From positions 53,609,429-53,673,428 of the forward strand of contig OY735224.1 of NCBI GenBank assembly GCA_963457665.1: a stretch of 64,000 nucleotides of DNA, written 5' to 3'. A model generated the notes under the pieces. It was not told the DNA's origin. It did no database searches and saw nothing but the letters and a program-made list of their open reading frames with translations. The DNA is from Thysanoteuthis rhombus (lineage: Eukaryota > Mollusca > Cephalopoda > Oegopsida > Thysanoteuthidae). This document shows positions 49,675-61,288 of this stretch, piece after piece. The stretch's first letter is position 1; every line of letters starts with the position of its first letter. The position numbers and the translations under genes are program-made.

Positions 49675-50680
49675 ATAGTTTTTGTGTTTATCTGTTGGTA
49701 GTTCAATTTTTCCAGATTTCTTTGAGCTTCTCCCAGGATAATACAAATAAAGAAGATGACAATCAGTTTTACAGCAGTTTTTTTTTTCAAATGCAAGATG
49801 TTAATTTCATGATAGAATCATAAATCATCATATAATCATATCAAATATACTAAATGATAGAAAAAAAATAAAGAAAAGAAAGTCAGAATTTCCTATTTTA
49901 TGCATAGAAATGCACAAGAGATAAAAAAAGGTAGAAAAGTAAAAGCAATGAAATGATCTCGAATGAGATGAGGAGAAAAAGTGAAGAAAATCCAATTAAA
50001 TGATTTATCAAAGAATGTTTTAAGAAAAGAATTGAGGATAAAGACATGAGAGCAAAATTGAAAATTCATGTCTCTATTTATTGAATAATTTCATTATAGA
50101 TTCTTTGTAACTTTTTATATTATTATCACTTCAACTTCAACTGACATAGTAAGTAACATTAACAAAATAATTTTGAATGGTATGCTAATATTCAATATTC
50201 AGTGTTCTACTATTTTGAATACAACTTTGAAATCTATGCATACATTTACAACGGTAATTTTCTGAACACTATTCAACTACGTAGACTGAAAGAATTCATG
50301 TTTATAAATGCACCTTATTTTTTAAGGAAACAAGGCACATCACTGATTTTGCAAAATAAATTTTACACTTTTCATGAAATATTATTCCATTGTTTTATCA
50401 TTCTGAATTTGACCATTTCATATTGGTACAGTATTCTGCCATGTATTATTATATACTTTCAGGTGCATGCATGTATATGAGCGTTTCAGTAGTCTTATTC
50501 TATGTGTATTGTGTTATGAAGGCGTTGAAAACAAAAGAGATTTTGATGTTTACTTAGTATAATAAACACTATTTTGCAAAAGCTTGTTATTCTAATAATT
50601 TCAGAATAGCTTTATTCTCAAAAATACATTTCAATTATATGTAAGCTTTAAAACAGTCAGCAATCAGTTCTCATCTTTCT
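49675..50680. other. AT-rich non-coding stretch, right arm
   Basis: Mirror of 35,874-36,879. A 92-codon frame at 50,202-50,480 starts with GTG and is rich in Ile, Phe and Tyr, as expected of AT-rich chance frames. Confidence 0.5.
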
Positions 50681-50699
50681 GGGTTAGGGTTAGGGTTAG
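50681..50699 (+). repeat. Interstitial telomere-like motif, right arm
   Basis: gggttagggttagggttag, the mirror of 35,855-35,873. Confidence 0.7.
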
Positions 50700-50779
50700 T
50701 TTGGTTCGTGAGAAATCTAATAAAAAAATATTTCTCTACAACTCTACTTACATGTCGGTTATTGAAGGGAAACATAAGC

Positions 50780-51997
50780 ATGCTCTGCCTCTTTCAGTGC
50801 CACTGTAGTGAATAATCTCTAGAATGCTAGCTTTATGTTGGCCATTAGAAAAAAAAGCAGTTTGTAATTTTTATGATTTAACTCCCTTAGATTTTACTCT
50901 TTAGTGATTACTAGTGGTGGTATTTCATTCAAAAATCATTTACATGACAATCTATGGCAGGCTGCTCTCCTTCCAAAAATGCACGGGAATATCTAATATG
51001 ATAGGTTTGGAAAGTGTTAAGAAATTCTATCTAAGTCTAAAACTATATACAGAGACATCATTCAAAAATATACAATTACTTTGTGTATCAGATATTTAAG
51101 AAAATAACTATTAATGATGTATCTGTTCAATCATGTGTAAATGCAATAAAAGCACAAGCATATATTTCCGTAAATGCATACTTTCTAATATATGTTCATA
51201 AGTAATTACATAACTTAAATCCATTGGCTCTTGTGGCTGTTTCATAATAGTGGATAAATTAGTGCATGGTCAGTAAAAGCATAAAGCAAATAATATAAAT
51301 AGTGGTAATCAGTAATTTAACCACACCAAGGTTTTTAGTGCTAAACTTTGATTTCAGGCAGAAATATGCTACCAGAATTGCAATTTAAAATATGCTTAAT
51401 GGAAGCTATCTTTTATAAAAGATACTTTGATATTTAAAACATATACAATATGCTCGATTTGCTTATGTATTTTTATTATTTATTTATGCATTATTTTTAT
51501 TGGTTATAATCAATCAGTAATACTATCTTGGTATTAGGGATTGAAATGAAAACATTCATTTGGTACCAAAGTTCTAATGTCAATGACCTACTATTTTACA
51601 TTAGTCAGGTATAAATCATCAAGTACTTAAATAAATAAATGCATAGGTAACTCTCAGACTTGAATATTTTTCATAAATTTAAAACATATCCACCTATATT
51701 TTAAATGAAAAATATTTGCATCCTCATCATTGTCTTAATATTTGCATGATTTTGCTCAAAATAGATGGAGGAATTGTTAATGAAATTAATTTGACACAAT
51801 TTTTTGAAATAAGAAATGTACTTCAGATATTGAATAAAATAATCCCCACGTTTATGAGGATCTGGATACAATTTTATTCATGAAAAGCTGAATTGAAACA
51901 AACCACTTTGGACTTGCAGAAGAAAGAGCCAAGCCTCAGTTTTAGGAGGTGAGAGTGCAAATCAAGCTTTGCTTAGCTTGGTGCTTAAAGCAAATTG
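50780..51997. other. AT-rich non-coding stretch, right arm
   Basis: Mirror of 34,557-35,774; nothing supported. Confidence 0.5.
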
Positions 51998-52743
51998 GGC
52001 AAAGTTTAACCGTTGGGCTGTCAAAAATGGATTGCTAGATTAGGACTGATTTTCACAAAGCACTGGATTGTTCTGAAAATAAGCTCATATTCCTTTCTTC
52101 ATACATTATCATTTTCATTAGGAAAAGAGTTTCCAGAATTTAAATAAAATGAATAGACAAAAATATGTGAATTGTTAGATCATGATATATCCATTTAATC
52201 ATTCGCAAGATAATAATGAAATATGAGTACCGCAACAATGTGTACTGTAATATCATAATTTATTTATCTAATTATTTACAAGATTATAAAGAAATTTGAA
52301 CTATAATAATATAAGATGTAATTTATTTATTTGATCACTTATTTATAAGATCATAATTCATCTGTGAAATATTACAGACATTTCATAGTTATTCATTCTG
52401 AAATATATGAGCTATTGTTTATATTGTATCAAAATAGTCGAGAAATAATAAAATTGAAATTTACTGTAAATTTCTTTGATTGATTTCTCTCTTCTCTGAA
52501 CTACTCTAGGCTATCAAAATTTGAGATTGGGATGTTTTTAATTTTTTCAACATCACAAAAATGTTTGTATAAAAAATATAATAAAAAAAGTTAAATCAAG
52601 CTTGAGTTTGGCACAAAATCAACTTTAAGAAAAAAATCAAGTACCAAAAAGGAAAAATGTTTACTTCTCGTCATCCAGTAGTGTGTGAAAATCAGTCGTT
52701 ATCAAATAATCCTTTTTTGACAACTCAGAGGTTAAACTTTTCC
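51998..52743. mobile_element. MITE-like element with 71-bp inverted repeats, right arm
   Basis: Mirror of 33,810-34,556, with inverted repeats at 51,998-52,068 and 52,673-52,743. The T-run present at 33,896-33,908 is broken by cc here. Confidence 0.5.
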
Positions 52744-52752
52744 AAGTATTGT

Positions 52753-53298
52753 TTACTTCAATTGATTAAAAATAAACAGAGGCAGATAACTAACATTTAA
52801 CAAACGATGGTCCAACACATCATCAATGGTCATTCTTTCTAAAAAACAAAAAAAATTGATTTGTAATTATGATGTATAGAACACAAAATTGCATCTTGAA
52901 AATACCTATCTATCTGATTATAATCAAATAAATGATAATTGAATCAAGTCTTAGTACGACATTGCATTCATTGAACAAGATTTGGGAATATAGTACCAAT
53001 ATACTATGAAACATTTTCACACGTGATATGATGGAAAATTGGACTTATTATTGATTTATTACAATCAAGTACAACCACTGATACTAAAAAACGGTGAATA
53101 AATAAAGGCAAATTTAGTACAGACAGATAAAATTCTGCTATTTACCCTTTGTTGTTCAAGAGGAAATTACCAATGAAGTCTTTGGCATCGTCAGAGATGT
53201 AGTCCCAGACTTCATCATCAAAATTGAAATCTAGACTTTTGATATAGCTAAATGTTTCTTGGTTGTTATCACCAGTGAATGAAGAATAGCTAGTCAAT
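52753..53298 (-). pseudogene. Titin/MLCK-family kinase C-lobe exons, right arm
   Basis: Mirror copy of 33,254-33,780. Exon one is 53,144-53,298, identical in protein sequence to the left copy. Exon two starts at 52,838. A 2-bp deletion near 52,775 removes the stop used on the left, so this frame runs on to a stop at 52,753. The same splice-phase defect is present, so it predates the arm duplication or was spread by conversion. Confidence 0.8.
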
Positions 53299-53721
53299 CT
53301 GGAAAGCAGGAAAAAAAACTGATACATATCTGTAATCATTATTGTAATAAAAATTGATTGAGCAATTTTTTAAAAATGTGAAATGATGATTGACTTAATT
53401 TTTCTTTGAATCATGAAAATATTTCAGATCATTTATTTCCCTTGAGCAGAAATATATATTGACATCTAGTGCATGTTATCTATAAAAATATATTTGAAAC
53501 ATTACATAGAAATTAACTTGAAAAATATTTTCTTCTCAATCATGTGAAATGCGTACAAAAGATGTCCAAAAACTAAATTTTTAATTCAAATGTATATATA
53601 TATATTTACAAAAGACTAGGTGATTCAGATAGTGGTCAGTTTGCTTATGTTTCTCTTCAATAACCGACATGTAATTAGAGTTGTAGAGAAATATTCATTT
53701 TTATTAGATTTCTCAAGAACC

Positions 53722-54605
53722 GCTGATCCGAACAACTTCTAACTAAAGGATACCTCGTGTGTTTTCTAATATATCTGATGAATATCAACTTCATACAATA
53801 GTCAGCTGTTGAATAATTGCAGTGCATAGAAACACAGAGAGAGGTGTAGTAATTATTCAGATACAAATATTCAAAATTAATTTCTTAAAGTTAAGAGTGT
53901 AGACTGAAAGTGATTAGATTGATTAGGACCCATTTATTAAAATATCATATATTAAAAGATTGTATTTAGCTGACGTCATCAGAGAGTTTTTAAAAGAGAA
54001 AGAGAAAAACTCTATTTCAATAATCAAGAATACCATACAAAGAATTCATGTATTTTCTTTCCTCATAAGAAGTTGTACATCTTAAATTCTGATTCCAAAG
54101 CGTAGAAGAATTCTAAAGATTTGAGAAATTATTTAACTATCCAATACCATAACATTAAATTGTATTTATTGAATTAAAAATAAATCTCACTATTCCATAT
54201 CTGCTGAATTAGAAATTAAAAATATTGGACACAAAATCAAATTTAAGCAGAGAACTTACCTTCAGTTTCAATAGTTGAATAATAATTTTCAATCGAATTT
54301 CAGTCTATCAAGTTTAACGATGTTTGATATTTTATGTAGGAAAGCTAAATAATCTATACTTTGTTATGAGTCTACGTTCAAAAAGAGATAATGTTCATGG
54401 AAAAATATTTCATCACTTGTTACAGAAGGTTGAAGCATAGAAATAACACGATAAGAATGGATAGGTGGTCAGTGGACATGACCAGCGGGCGTGAAATGAA
54501 AATTGAAGAAAACAGACAATAGAAATGATGGGTTTGATCACTTTCTGTATATCACTATCTATCTCTCTCCCCCTCCCTAATCGCAACTCATTTCCTCTCG
54601 ACTCT
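53722..54605. other. AT-rich stretch next to the right satellite junction
   Basis: Mirror of 31,947-32,830. It carries a tgacgtca at 53,971-53,978 that is tgatgtca in the left arm. No gene seen. Confidence 0.55.
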
Positions 54606-56100
54606 CAACGGTACCATTGGATCGGGTGGATTTGATGTATTTTTCGACTCAGCCCAATTTGATGGAAAAAGCCGCTATTGGTCGAGGAGGCACTTCCATA
54701 AGGGAACCATCAAAAATGGTGTTTTGAATGTCATTTTTACCTATCGATTTAATGGCTTTTTCTGGCGTAGTTTGACGTGCTGATTGCAACGGTACCATTG
54801 GATCGGGTGGATTTGATGTATTCTTCGAAGCAGCCCAATTTGATGGAAAAAGCTGCTATCGGTCAAAAAGGCACTTCCATAAGGGAGCCATCAAAAATGG
54901 TCTTTTGAAGGTCATTTTTACCTTTCGATTTTATGGCTTTTTCTGGCGTAGTTTGACGTGCTGATTGCAACGGTACCATTGGATCGGGTGGATTTGATGT
55001 ATTTTTCGACTCAGCCCAATTTGATGGAAAAAGCCGCTATTGGTCGAGAAGGCACTTCCATAAGGGAGCCATCAAAAATGGTCTTTTTAATGTCATTTTT
55101 ACCTATCGATTTTATGGCTTTTTCTGGCGTAGTTTGACGTGCTGATTGCAACGGTACCATTGGATCGGGTGGATTTGATGTATTTTTCGACTCAGCCCAA
55201 TTTGATGGAAAAAGCCGCTATTGGTCGAGAAGGCACTTCAATAGGGAGCCATCAAAAATGGTCTTTTGAATGTCATTTTTACCTATCGATTTTATGGCTT
55301 TTTCTGGCGTAGTTTGACGTGCTGATTACAACAGTACCATTGGATCGGGTGGATTTGATGTATTTTTCGACTCAGCCCAATTTAATGGAAAAAGCCGCTA
55401 TTGGTCGAGAAGGCACTTCCATAAGTGAGCCATCAAAAATGGTCTTTTGAATGTCATTTTTACCTATCGATTTTATGGCTTTTTCTGGCGTAGTTTGACG
55501 TGCTGATTGCAACGGTACCATTGGATCGGGTGGATTTGATGTATTTTTCGACTCAGCCCAATTTGATGGAAAAAGCCACTATTGGTCGAGAAGGCACTTC
55601 CATAAGGGAGCCATCAAAAATGGTCTTTTGAATGTCATTTTTACCTATCGATTTTATGGCTTTTTCTGGCGTAGTTTGACGTGCTGATTGCAACGGTACC
55701 ATTGGATCGGGTGGATTTGATGTATTTTTAGACTCAGCCCAATTTGATGGGAAAAGCCGCTATTGGTCGAGAAGGCACTTCCATAAGGGAGCCATCACCA
55801 ATGGTCTTTTGAATGTCATTTTTACCTATCGATTTTATGGCTTTTTCTGGCGTAGTTTGACGTGCTGATTGCAACGGTACCGTTGGATCGGGTGGATTTG
55901 ATGTATTTTTTCGATTCAGCCCAATTTGATGGAAAGAGCCACTATTGGTCGAGAAGGCACTTCCATAAAGGAGCCATCAAAAATGGTCTTTTGAATGTCA
56001 TTCTTACCTATCGATTTTATGGCTTTTTCTGGCGTAGTTTGACGTGCTGATTGCAACAGTACCATTGGATCGGGTGGATTTGATGTATTTTTCGATTCAG

Positions 56101-56360
56101 CCATATTTGATGGAAATAGCCAATATTGACCGAAAATGCATTTTTACTGCATACATAAGTGAGCCGTCAAAAATGGTCTTTTGAATGTAATTTTCACCTA
56201 TCGATTTTATGGCTTTTTCTGGCGTAGTTTGACATGCTGATTGCAACGGTACCATTGGATCAGGTGGATTTGATGTATTTTTCGATTCAGCCCAATTTTA
56301 TGGAAATAGCCAATTTTGACTGGAAATGCATTTTTACCGCACACATCAAAAGCCGTCAAA
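56101..56360 (-). repeat. Type B satellite monomers in the right array
   Basis: Two adjacent monomers carry the B cassette read on - (gccaatattgaccg, then aaatgcatttttactgc and atacataagtgagcc). They are the first B units met going right, eight to nine monomers from the core. On the left array the nearest B unit is only about five monomers away (31,109). The second unit (near 56,300) has an acacatcaaaagccg end that recurs near 57,975. Confidence 0.85.
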
Positions 56361-58003
56361 AATGGTCTATTGGATGTCATTTTTACCTATCGATTTCATG
56401 GCGTTTTCTGGCGTAGTTTGACGTGCTGATTGCAACGGTACCATTGGATCGGGTGGATTTGATGTATTTTTTCGATTCAGCCCAATTTGATGGAAAAAGC
56501 CGCTATTGGTCGAGAAGGCACTTCCATAAGGGAGCCATCAAAAATGGTCTTTCGAAGGTCATTTTTACCTATCGTTTTATGGCTTTTTCTGGCGTAGTTT
56601 GACGTACTGATTGCAACGGTACCATTGGATCGGGTAGATTTGATGTATTTTTCGACTCAGCCCAATTTGATGGAAAAAGCCGCTATTGGTCGAGAAGGCA
56701 CTTCCATAAGTGAGCCGTCAAAAATGGTCTTTTGAATGTCATTTTCACCTATCGATTTTATGGCTTTTTCTGGCATAGTTTGACGTGCTGATTGCAACGG
56801 TACCATTGGATCGGGTAGATTTGATGTATTTTTCGACTCAGCCCAATTTGATGGAAAAAGCCGCTATTGGTCGAGAAGGCACTTCCATAAGGGAGCCATC
56901 AAAAATGGTCTTTTGAATGTCATTTTTACCTATCGATTTTATGGCTTTTTCTGGCGTACTTTGACGTGCTGATTGCAACGGTACCATTGGATCGGGTGGA
57001 TTTGATGTATTTTTTGACTCAGCCCTATTTGATGGAAAAAGCCACTATTGGTCGAGAAGGCACTTCCATAAGGGAGCCATCAAAAATGGTCTTTGAAAGG
57101 TCATTTTTACCTATCGATTTTATGGCTTTTTCTGGCGTAGTTTGACGTGCTGATTGCAACGGTACCATTGGATAGGGTGGATTTGATGTATTTTTCGACT
57201 CAGCCCAATTTGATGGAAAAGGCCGCTATTGGTCGAGAAGGCACTTCCATAAGGGAGCCATCAAAAATGGTCTCTTGAATGTAATTTTTACCTATCGATT
57301 TTAAGGCTTTTTCTGGCGTAATTTGACGTGCTGATTGCAACGGTACAATTGGATCGGGTGGATTTGATGTATTCTTCAACTCAGCCCAATTTGATGGAAA
57401 GAGCCGCTATTGGTCGAGAAGGCACTTCCATAAGGGAGCCATCACCAATGGTCTTTTGAATGTCATTTTTACCTATCGATTTTATGGCTTTTTCTGGCGT
57501 AGTTTGACGTGCTGATTGCAATGGTACCATTGGATCGGGTGGATTTGATGTATTTTTTGACTCAGCCCAATTTGATGGAGACGGCCGCTATTGGTCGAGA
57601 AGGCACTTCCATAAGGGAGCCATCAAAAATGGTCTTTTGAATGTAATTTTTACCTATTGATTTTATGGCTTTTTCTGGCGTAGTTTGACGTGCTGATTGC
57701 AACGGTACCATTGGATCGGGTGGATTTGATGTTTTTATTTTTCGATTCAGCCCAATTTGATGGAAAAAGCCGCTATTGGTCGAGAAAGCACTTCCATAAG
57801 GGAGCCATCAAAAATGGTCTTTTGAACGTCATTTTTACTGATCGATTTTATGGCTTTTTCTGGCGTAGTTTGACGTGCTGATTGCAACGGTACCATTGGA
57901 TCGGGTGAATTTGATGTATTTATCGACTCAGCCCAATTTGATGGAAATAGCCAATTTTGACTGGAAATGCATTTTTACCGCACACATCAAAAGCCGTAAA
58001 AAT

Positions 58004-60715
58004 GGTCTATTGGATGTCATTTTTACCTATCGATTTCATGGCGTTTTCTGGCGTAGTTTGACGTGCTGATTGCAACGGTACCATTGGATCGGGTGGATTT
58101 GATGTATTTTTTCGATTCAGCCCAATTTGATGGAAAAAGCCGCTATTGGTCGAGAAGGCACTTCCATAAGGGAGCCATCAAAAATGGTCTTTCGTAGGTC
58201 ATTTTTACCTATCGTTTTATGGCTTTTTCTGGCGTAGTTTGACGTACTGATTGCAACGGTACCATTGGATCGGGTAGATTTGATGTATTTTTCGACTCAG
58301 CCCAATTTGATGGAAAAAGCCGCTATTGGTCGAGAAGGCACTTCCATAAGGGAGCCCTCAAAAATGGTCTTTTGAATGTCATTTTCACCTATCGATTTTA
58401 TGGCTTTTTCTGGCATAGTTTGACGTGCTGATTGCAACGGTACCATTAGATCGGGGGGATTTGATGTATTTTTCGACTCAGCCCAATTTGATGGACAAAG
58501 CCGCTATTGGTCGAAAAGGCACTTCCATAAGGGAGCCATCAAAAATGGTCTTTTGAATGTCATTTTTACCTATCGATTTTATGGCTTTTTCTGAGATAGT
58601 TTGACGTGCTGATTGCAACGGTACCATTGGATCGGGTTGATTTGATGTATTTTTCGACTCAGCCCAATTTGATGGAAAAAGCCGCTATTGGTTGAGAAGG
58701 CACTTCCATAAGGGAGCCATCAAAAATGGTCTTTTGAATGTCATTTTTACCTATCGATTTTATGGCTTTTTCTGGCGTAGTTTGACGTGCTGATTGCAAC
58801 GGTACCATTGGATAGGGTGGATTTGATGTATTTTTTGACTCAGCCCAATTTGATGGAAAAAGCCACTATTGGTCGAGAAGGCACTTCCATAAGGGAGCCA
58901 TCAAAAATGGTCTTTAAAAGGTCATTTTTACCTATCGATTTTATGGCTTTTTCTGGCGTAGTTTGACGTGCTGATTGCAACGGTACCATTGGATCGGGTG
59001 GATTTGATGTATTTTCCGATTCAGCCCAATTTGATGAAAATATCCGCTATTGGTCGAGAAGGCACTTCCAGCATATACATAAGTGAGCTGTCACAAATGG
59101 TCTTTTGAATGTAATTTTTACCTATCGATTTTATGGCTTTTTCTGGCGTACTTTGACGTGCTGATTGCAACGGTACCATTGGATCGGGTGGATTTGATGT
59201 ATTTTTCGACTCAGCCCAATTTGATGGAAAGAGCCGGTATTGGTCGAGAAGGCACTTCCATAAGGGAGCCATCACCAATGGTCTTTTGAATGTCATTTTT
59301 ACCTATCGATTTTATGGCTTTTTCTGGCGTAGTTTGACGTGCTGATTGCAATGGTACCATTAGATCGGGTGGATTTGATGTATTTTTTGACTCAGCCCAA
59401 TTTGATGGAAAAAGCCGCTATTGGTCGAGAAGGCACTTCCATAAGGGAGCCATCAAAAATGGTCTTTTGAATGTAATTTTTACCTATTGATTTTATGGCT
59501 TTTTCTGGCGTAGTTTGACGTGCTGATTGCAACGGTACCATTGGATCGGGTGGATTTGATGTATTTTTTCGATTCAGCCCAATTTGATGGAAAAAGCCGC
59601 TATTGGTCGAGAAGGCACTTCCATAAGGGAGCCAATAAAAAATGGTCTTTCGAAGGTCATTTTTACCTATCGTTTTATGGCTTTTTCTGGCGTAGTTTGA
59701 CGTACTGATTGCAACGGTACCATTGGATCGGGTAGATTTGATGTATTTTTCGACTCAGCCCAATTTGATGGAGAAAGCCGCTATTGGTCGAGAAGGCACT
59801 TCCATAAGAGAGCCATCAAAAATGGTCTTTCGAAGGTCATTTTTACCTATCGTTTTATGGCTTTTTCTGGCGTAGTTTGACGTACTGATTGCAACGGTAC
59901 CATTGGATCGGGTGGATTTGATGTATTTTTCGACTCAGCCCAATTTGATGGAAAAAGCCGCTATTGGTCGAGAAGGCACTTCCATAAGGGAGCCCTCAAA
60001 AATGGTCTTTTGAATGTCATTTTTACCTATCGATTTTATGGCTTTTTCTGGCATAGTTTGACGTGCTGATTGCAACGGTACCATTAGATCGGGGGGATTT
60101 GATGTATTTTTCGACTCAGCCCAATTTGATGGAAAAAGCCACTATTGGTCGAGGAGGCACTTCCAAAAGGGAGCCATCAAAAATGGTCTTTTGAATGTCA
60201 TTTTCACCTATCGATTTTATGGCTTTTTCTGAGATAGTTTGACGTGCTGATTGCAACGGTACCATTGGATCGGGTTGATTTGATGTATTTTTCGACTCAG
60301 CCCAATTTGATGGAAAAAGCCGCTATTGGTCGAGAAGGCACTTCCATAAGGGAGCCATCAAAAATGGTCTTTTGAATGTAATTTTTACCTATCGATTTTA
60401 TGGCTTTTTCTGGCGTAGTTTGACGTGCTGATTGCAACGGTACCATTAGATTGGGTGGATTTGATGTATTTTTCGACTCAGCCCAATTTGATGGAAAAAG
60501 AGACTATTGGTCGAGAAGGCACTTCCATGAGGGAGCCATCAAAAATGGTCTTTAAAAGGTCATTTTTACCAATCGATTTTATGGCTTTTTCTGGCGTAGT
60601 TTGACGTGCTGATTGCAACGGTACCATTGGATCGGGTGGATTTGATGTATTTTTCGACTCAGCCCAATTTGATGGAAAAGGCCGCTATTGGTCGAGAAGG
60701 CACTTCCATAAGGGA
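58004..60715 (-). repeat. Right-array 3,285-bp higher-order repeat, copy 1
   Basis: Eighteen monomers whose variants recur 3,285 bp later in the same order: ctttcgtagg at 58,190 and 61,475, the A/B chimera at 59,05x and 62,33x, gccaataaaaaatgg near 59,632 and 62,917, and aaaagagactattgg near 60,496 and 63,781. Agreement starts at ggtctattggatgtc (58,004/61,289). Confidence 0.85.
59030..59100 (-). repeat. Chimeric A/B satellite cassette
   Basis: This cassette starts as type A (ccgctattggtcgagaaggc) and ends as type B (gcatatacataagtgagctg), so the monomer is intermediate in structure. It is repeated at about 62,315-62,385 by the 3,285-bp duplication. It shows that the two cassette types can recombine internally. 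Confidence 0.75.
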
Positions 60716-61288
60716 GCCATCAAAAATAGTCTTTTGAATGTAATTTTTACCTATCGATTTTATGGCTTTTTCTGGCGTAATTTGACGTGCTGATTGCAAC
60801 GGTACCATTGGATTGGATTGATTTGATGTATTTTTCGACTCAGCCCAATTTGATGGAAAAAGCCGCTATTGGTCGAGAAGGCACTTCCATAAGGGAGCCA
60901 TCAAAAATGGTCTTTTGAATGTCATTTTTACCTATCGATTTTATGGCTTTTTCTGGCGTAGTTTGACGTGCTGATTGCAACGGTACCATTGGATCGGGTG
61001 GATTTGATGTATTTTTCTACTCAGCCCAATTTGATGGAAATAGCCAATATTGACCAAAAATGTATTTTTACTGCATACATAAGTGAGCCATCAAAAATGT
61101 TCTTTTGATTGTCATCTTTACCTATCGATTTTATGGCTTTTTCTGGCGTAGTTTGACGTGCTGATCGCAACAGTACCATTGGATCGGGTGGATTTGATGT
61201 ATTTTTTGATTCAGCCCAATTTGATGGAAATAGCCAATATTGACCAAAAATGCATCTTTGCTGTATACATATGTGAGCCGTCAAAAAT

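Larger units (their letters stand above)
50703..53721. mobile_element. 3.0-kb interval bounded by ~78-bp inverted repeats, right arm
   Basis: Mirror of 32,831-35,851. The terminal repeats are 50,703-50,779 and 53,643-53,721. Content and order are the same. It contains most of the arm-to-arm differences noticed. Confidence 0.5.
43984..54605 (-). repeat. Palindrome, right arm (10,622 bp)
   Basis: The mirror of 31,947-42,574, six bases shorter in total. It begins at the hairpin (aaagattattgg) and ends at actct next to the satellite. Arm features are listed separately with their own coordinates. Confidence 0.97.

Noticed and set aside
31947-54605. Whole core as one giant transposon with 10-kb terminal repeats inserted in the satellite
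   Set aside because: An insertion would leave satellite in the same orientation on both sides; here it is inverted and joined at the same monomer base.
31947-54605. Simple fold-back sequencing or assembly artefact
   Set aside because: Arms have real substitutions and microsatellite differences, the centre shows graded divergence, and the outer satellites are not in mirror register. Not fully excluded without reads.
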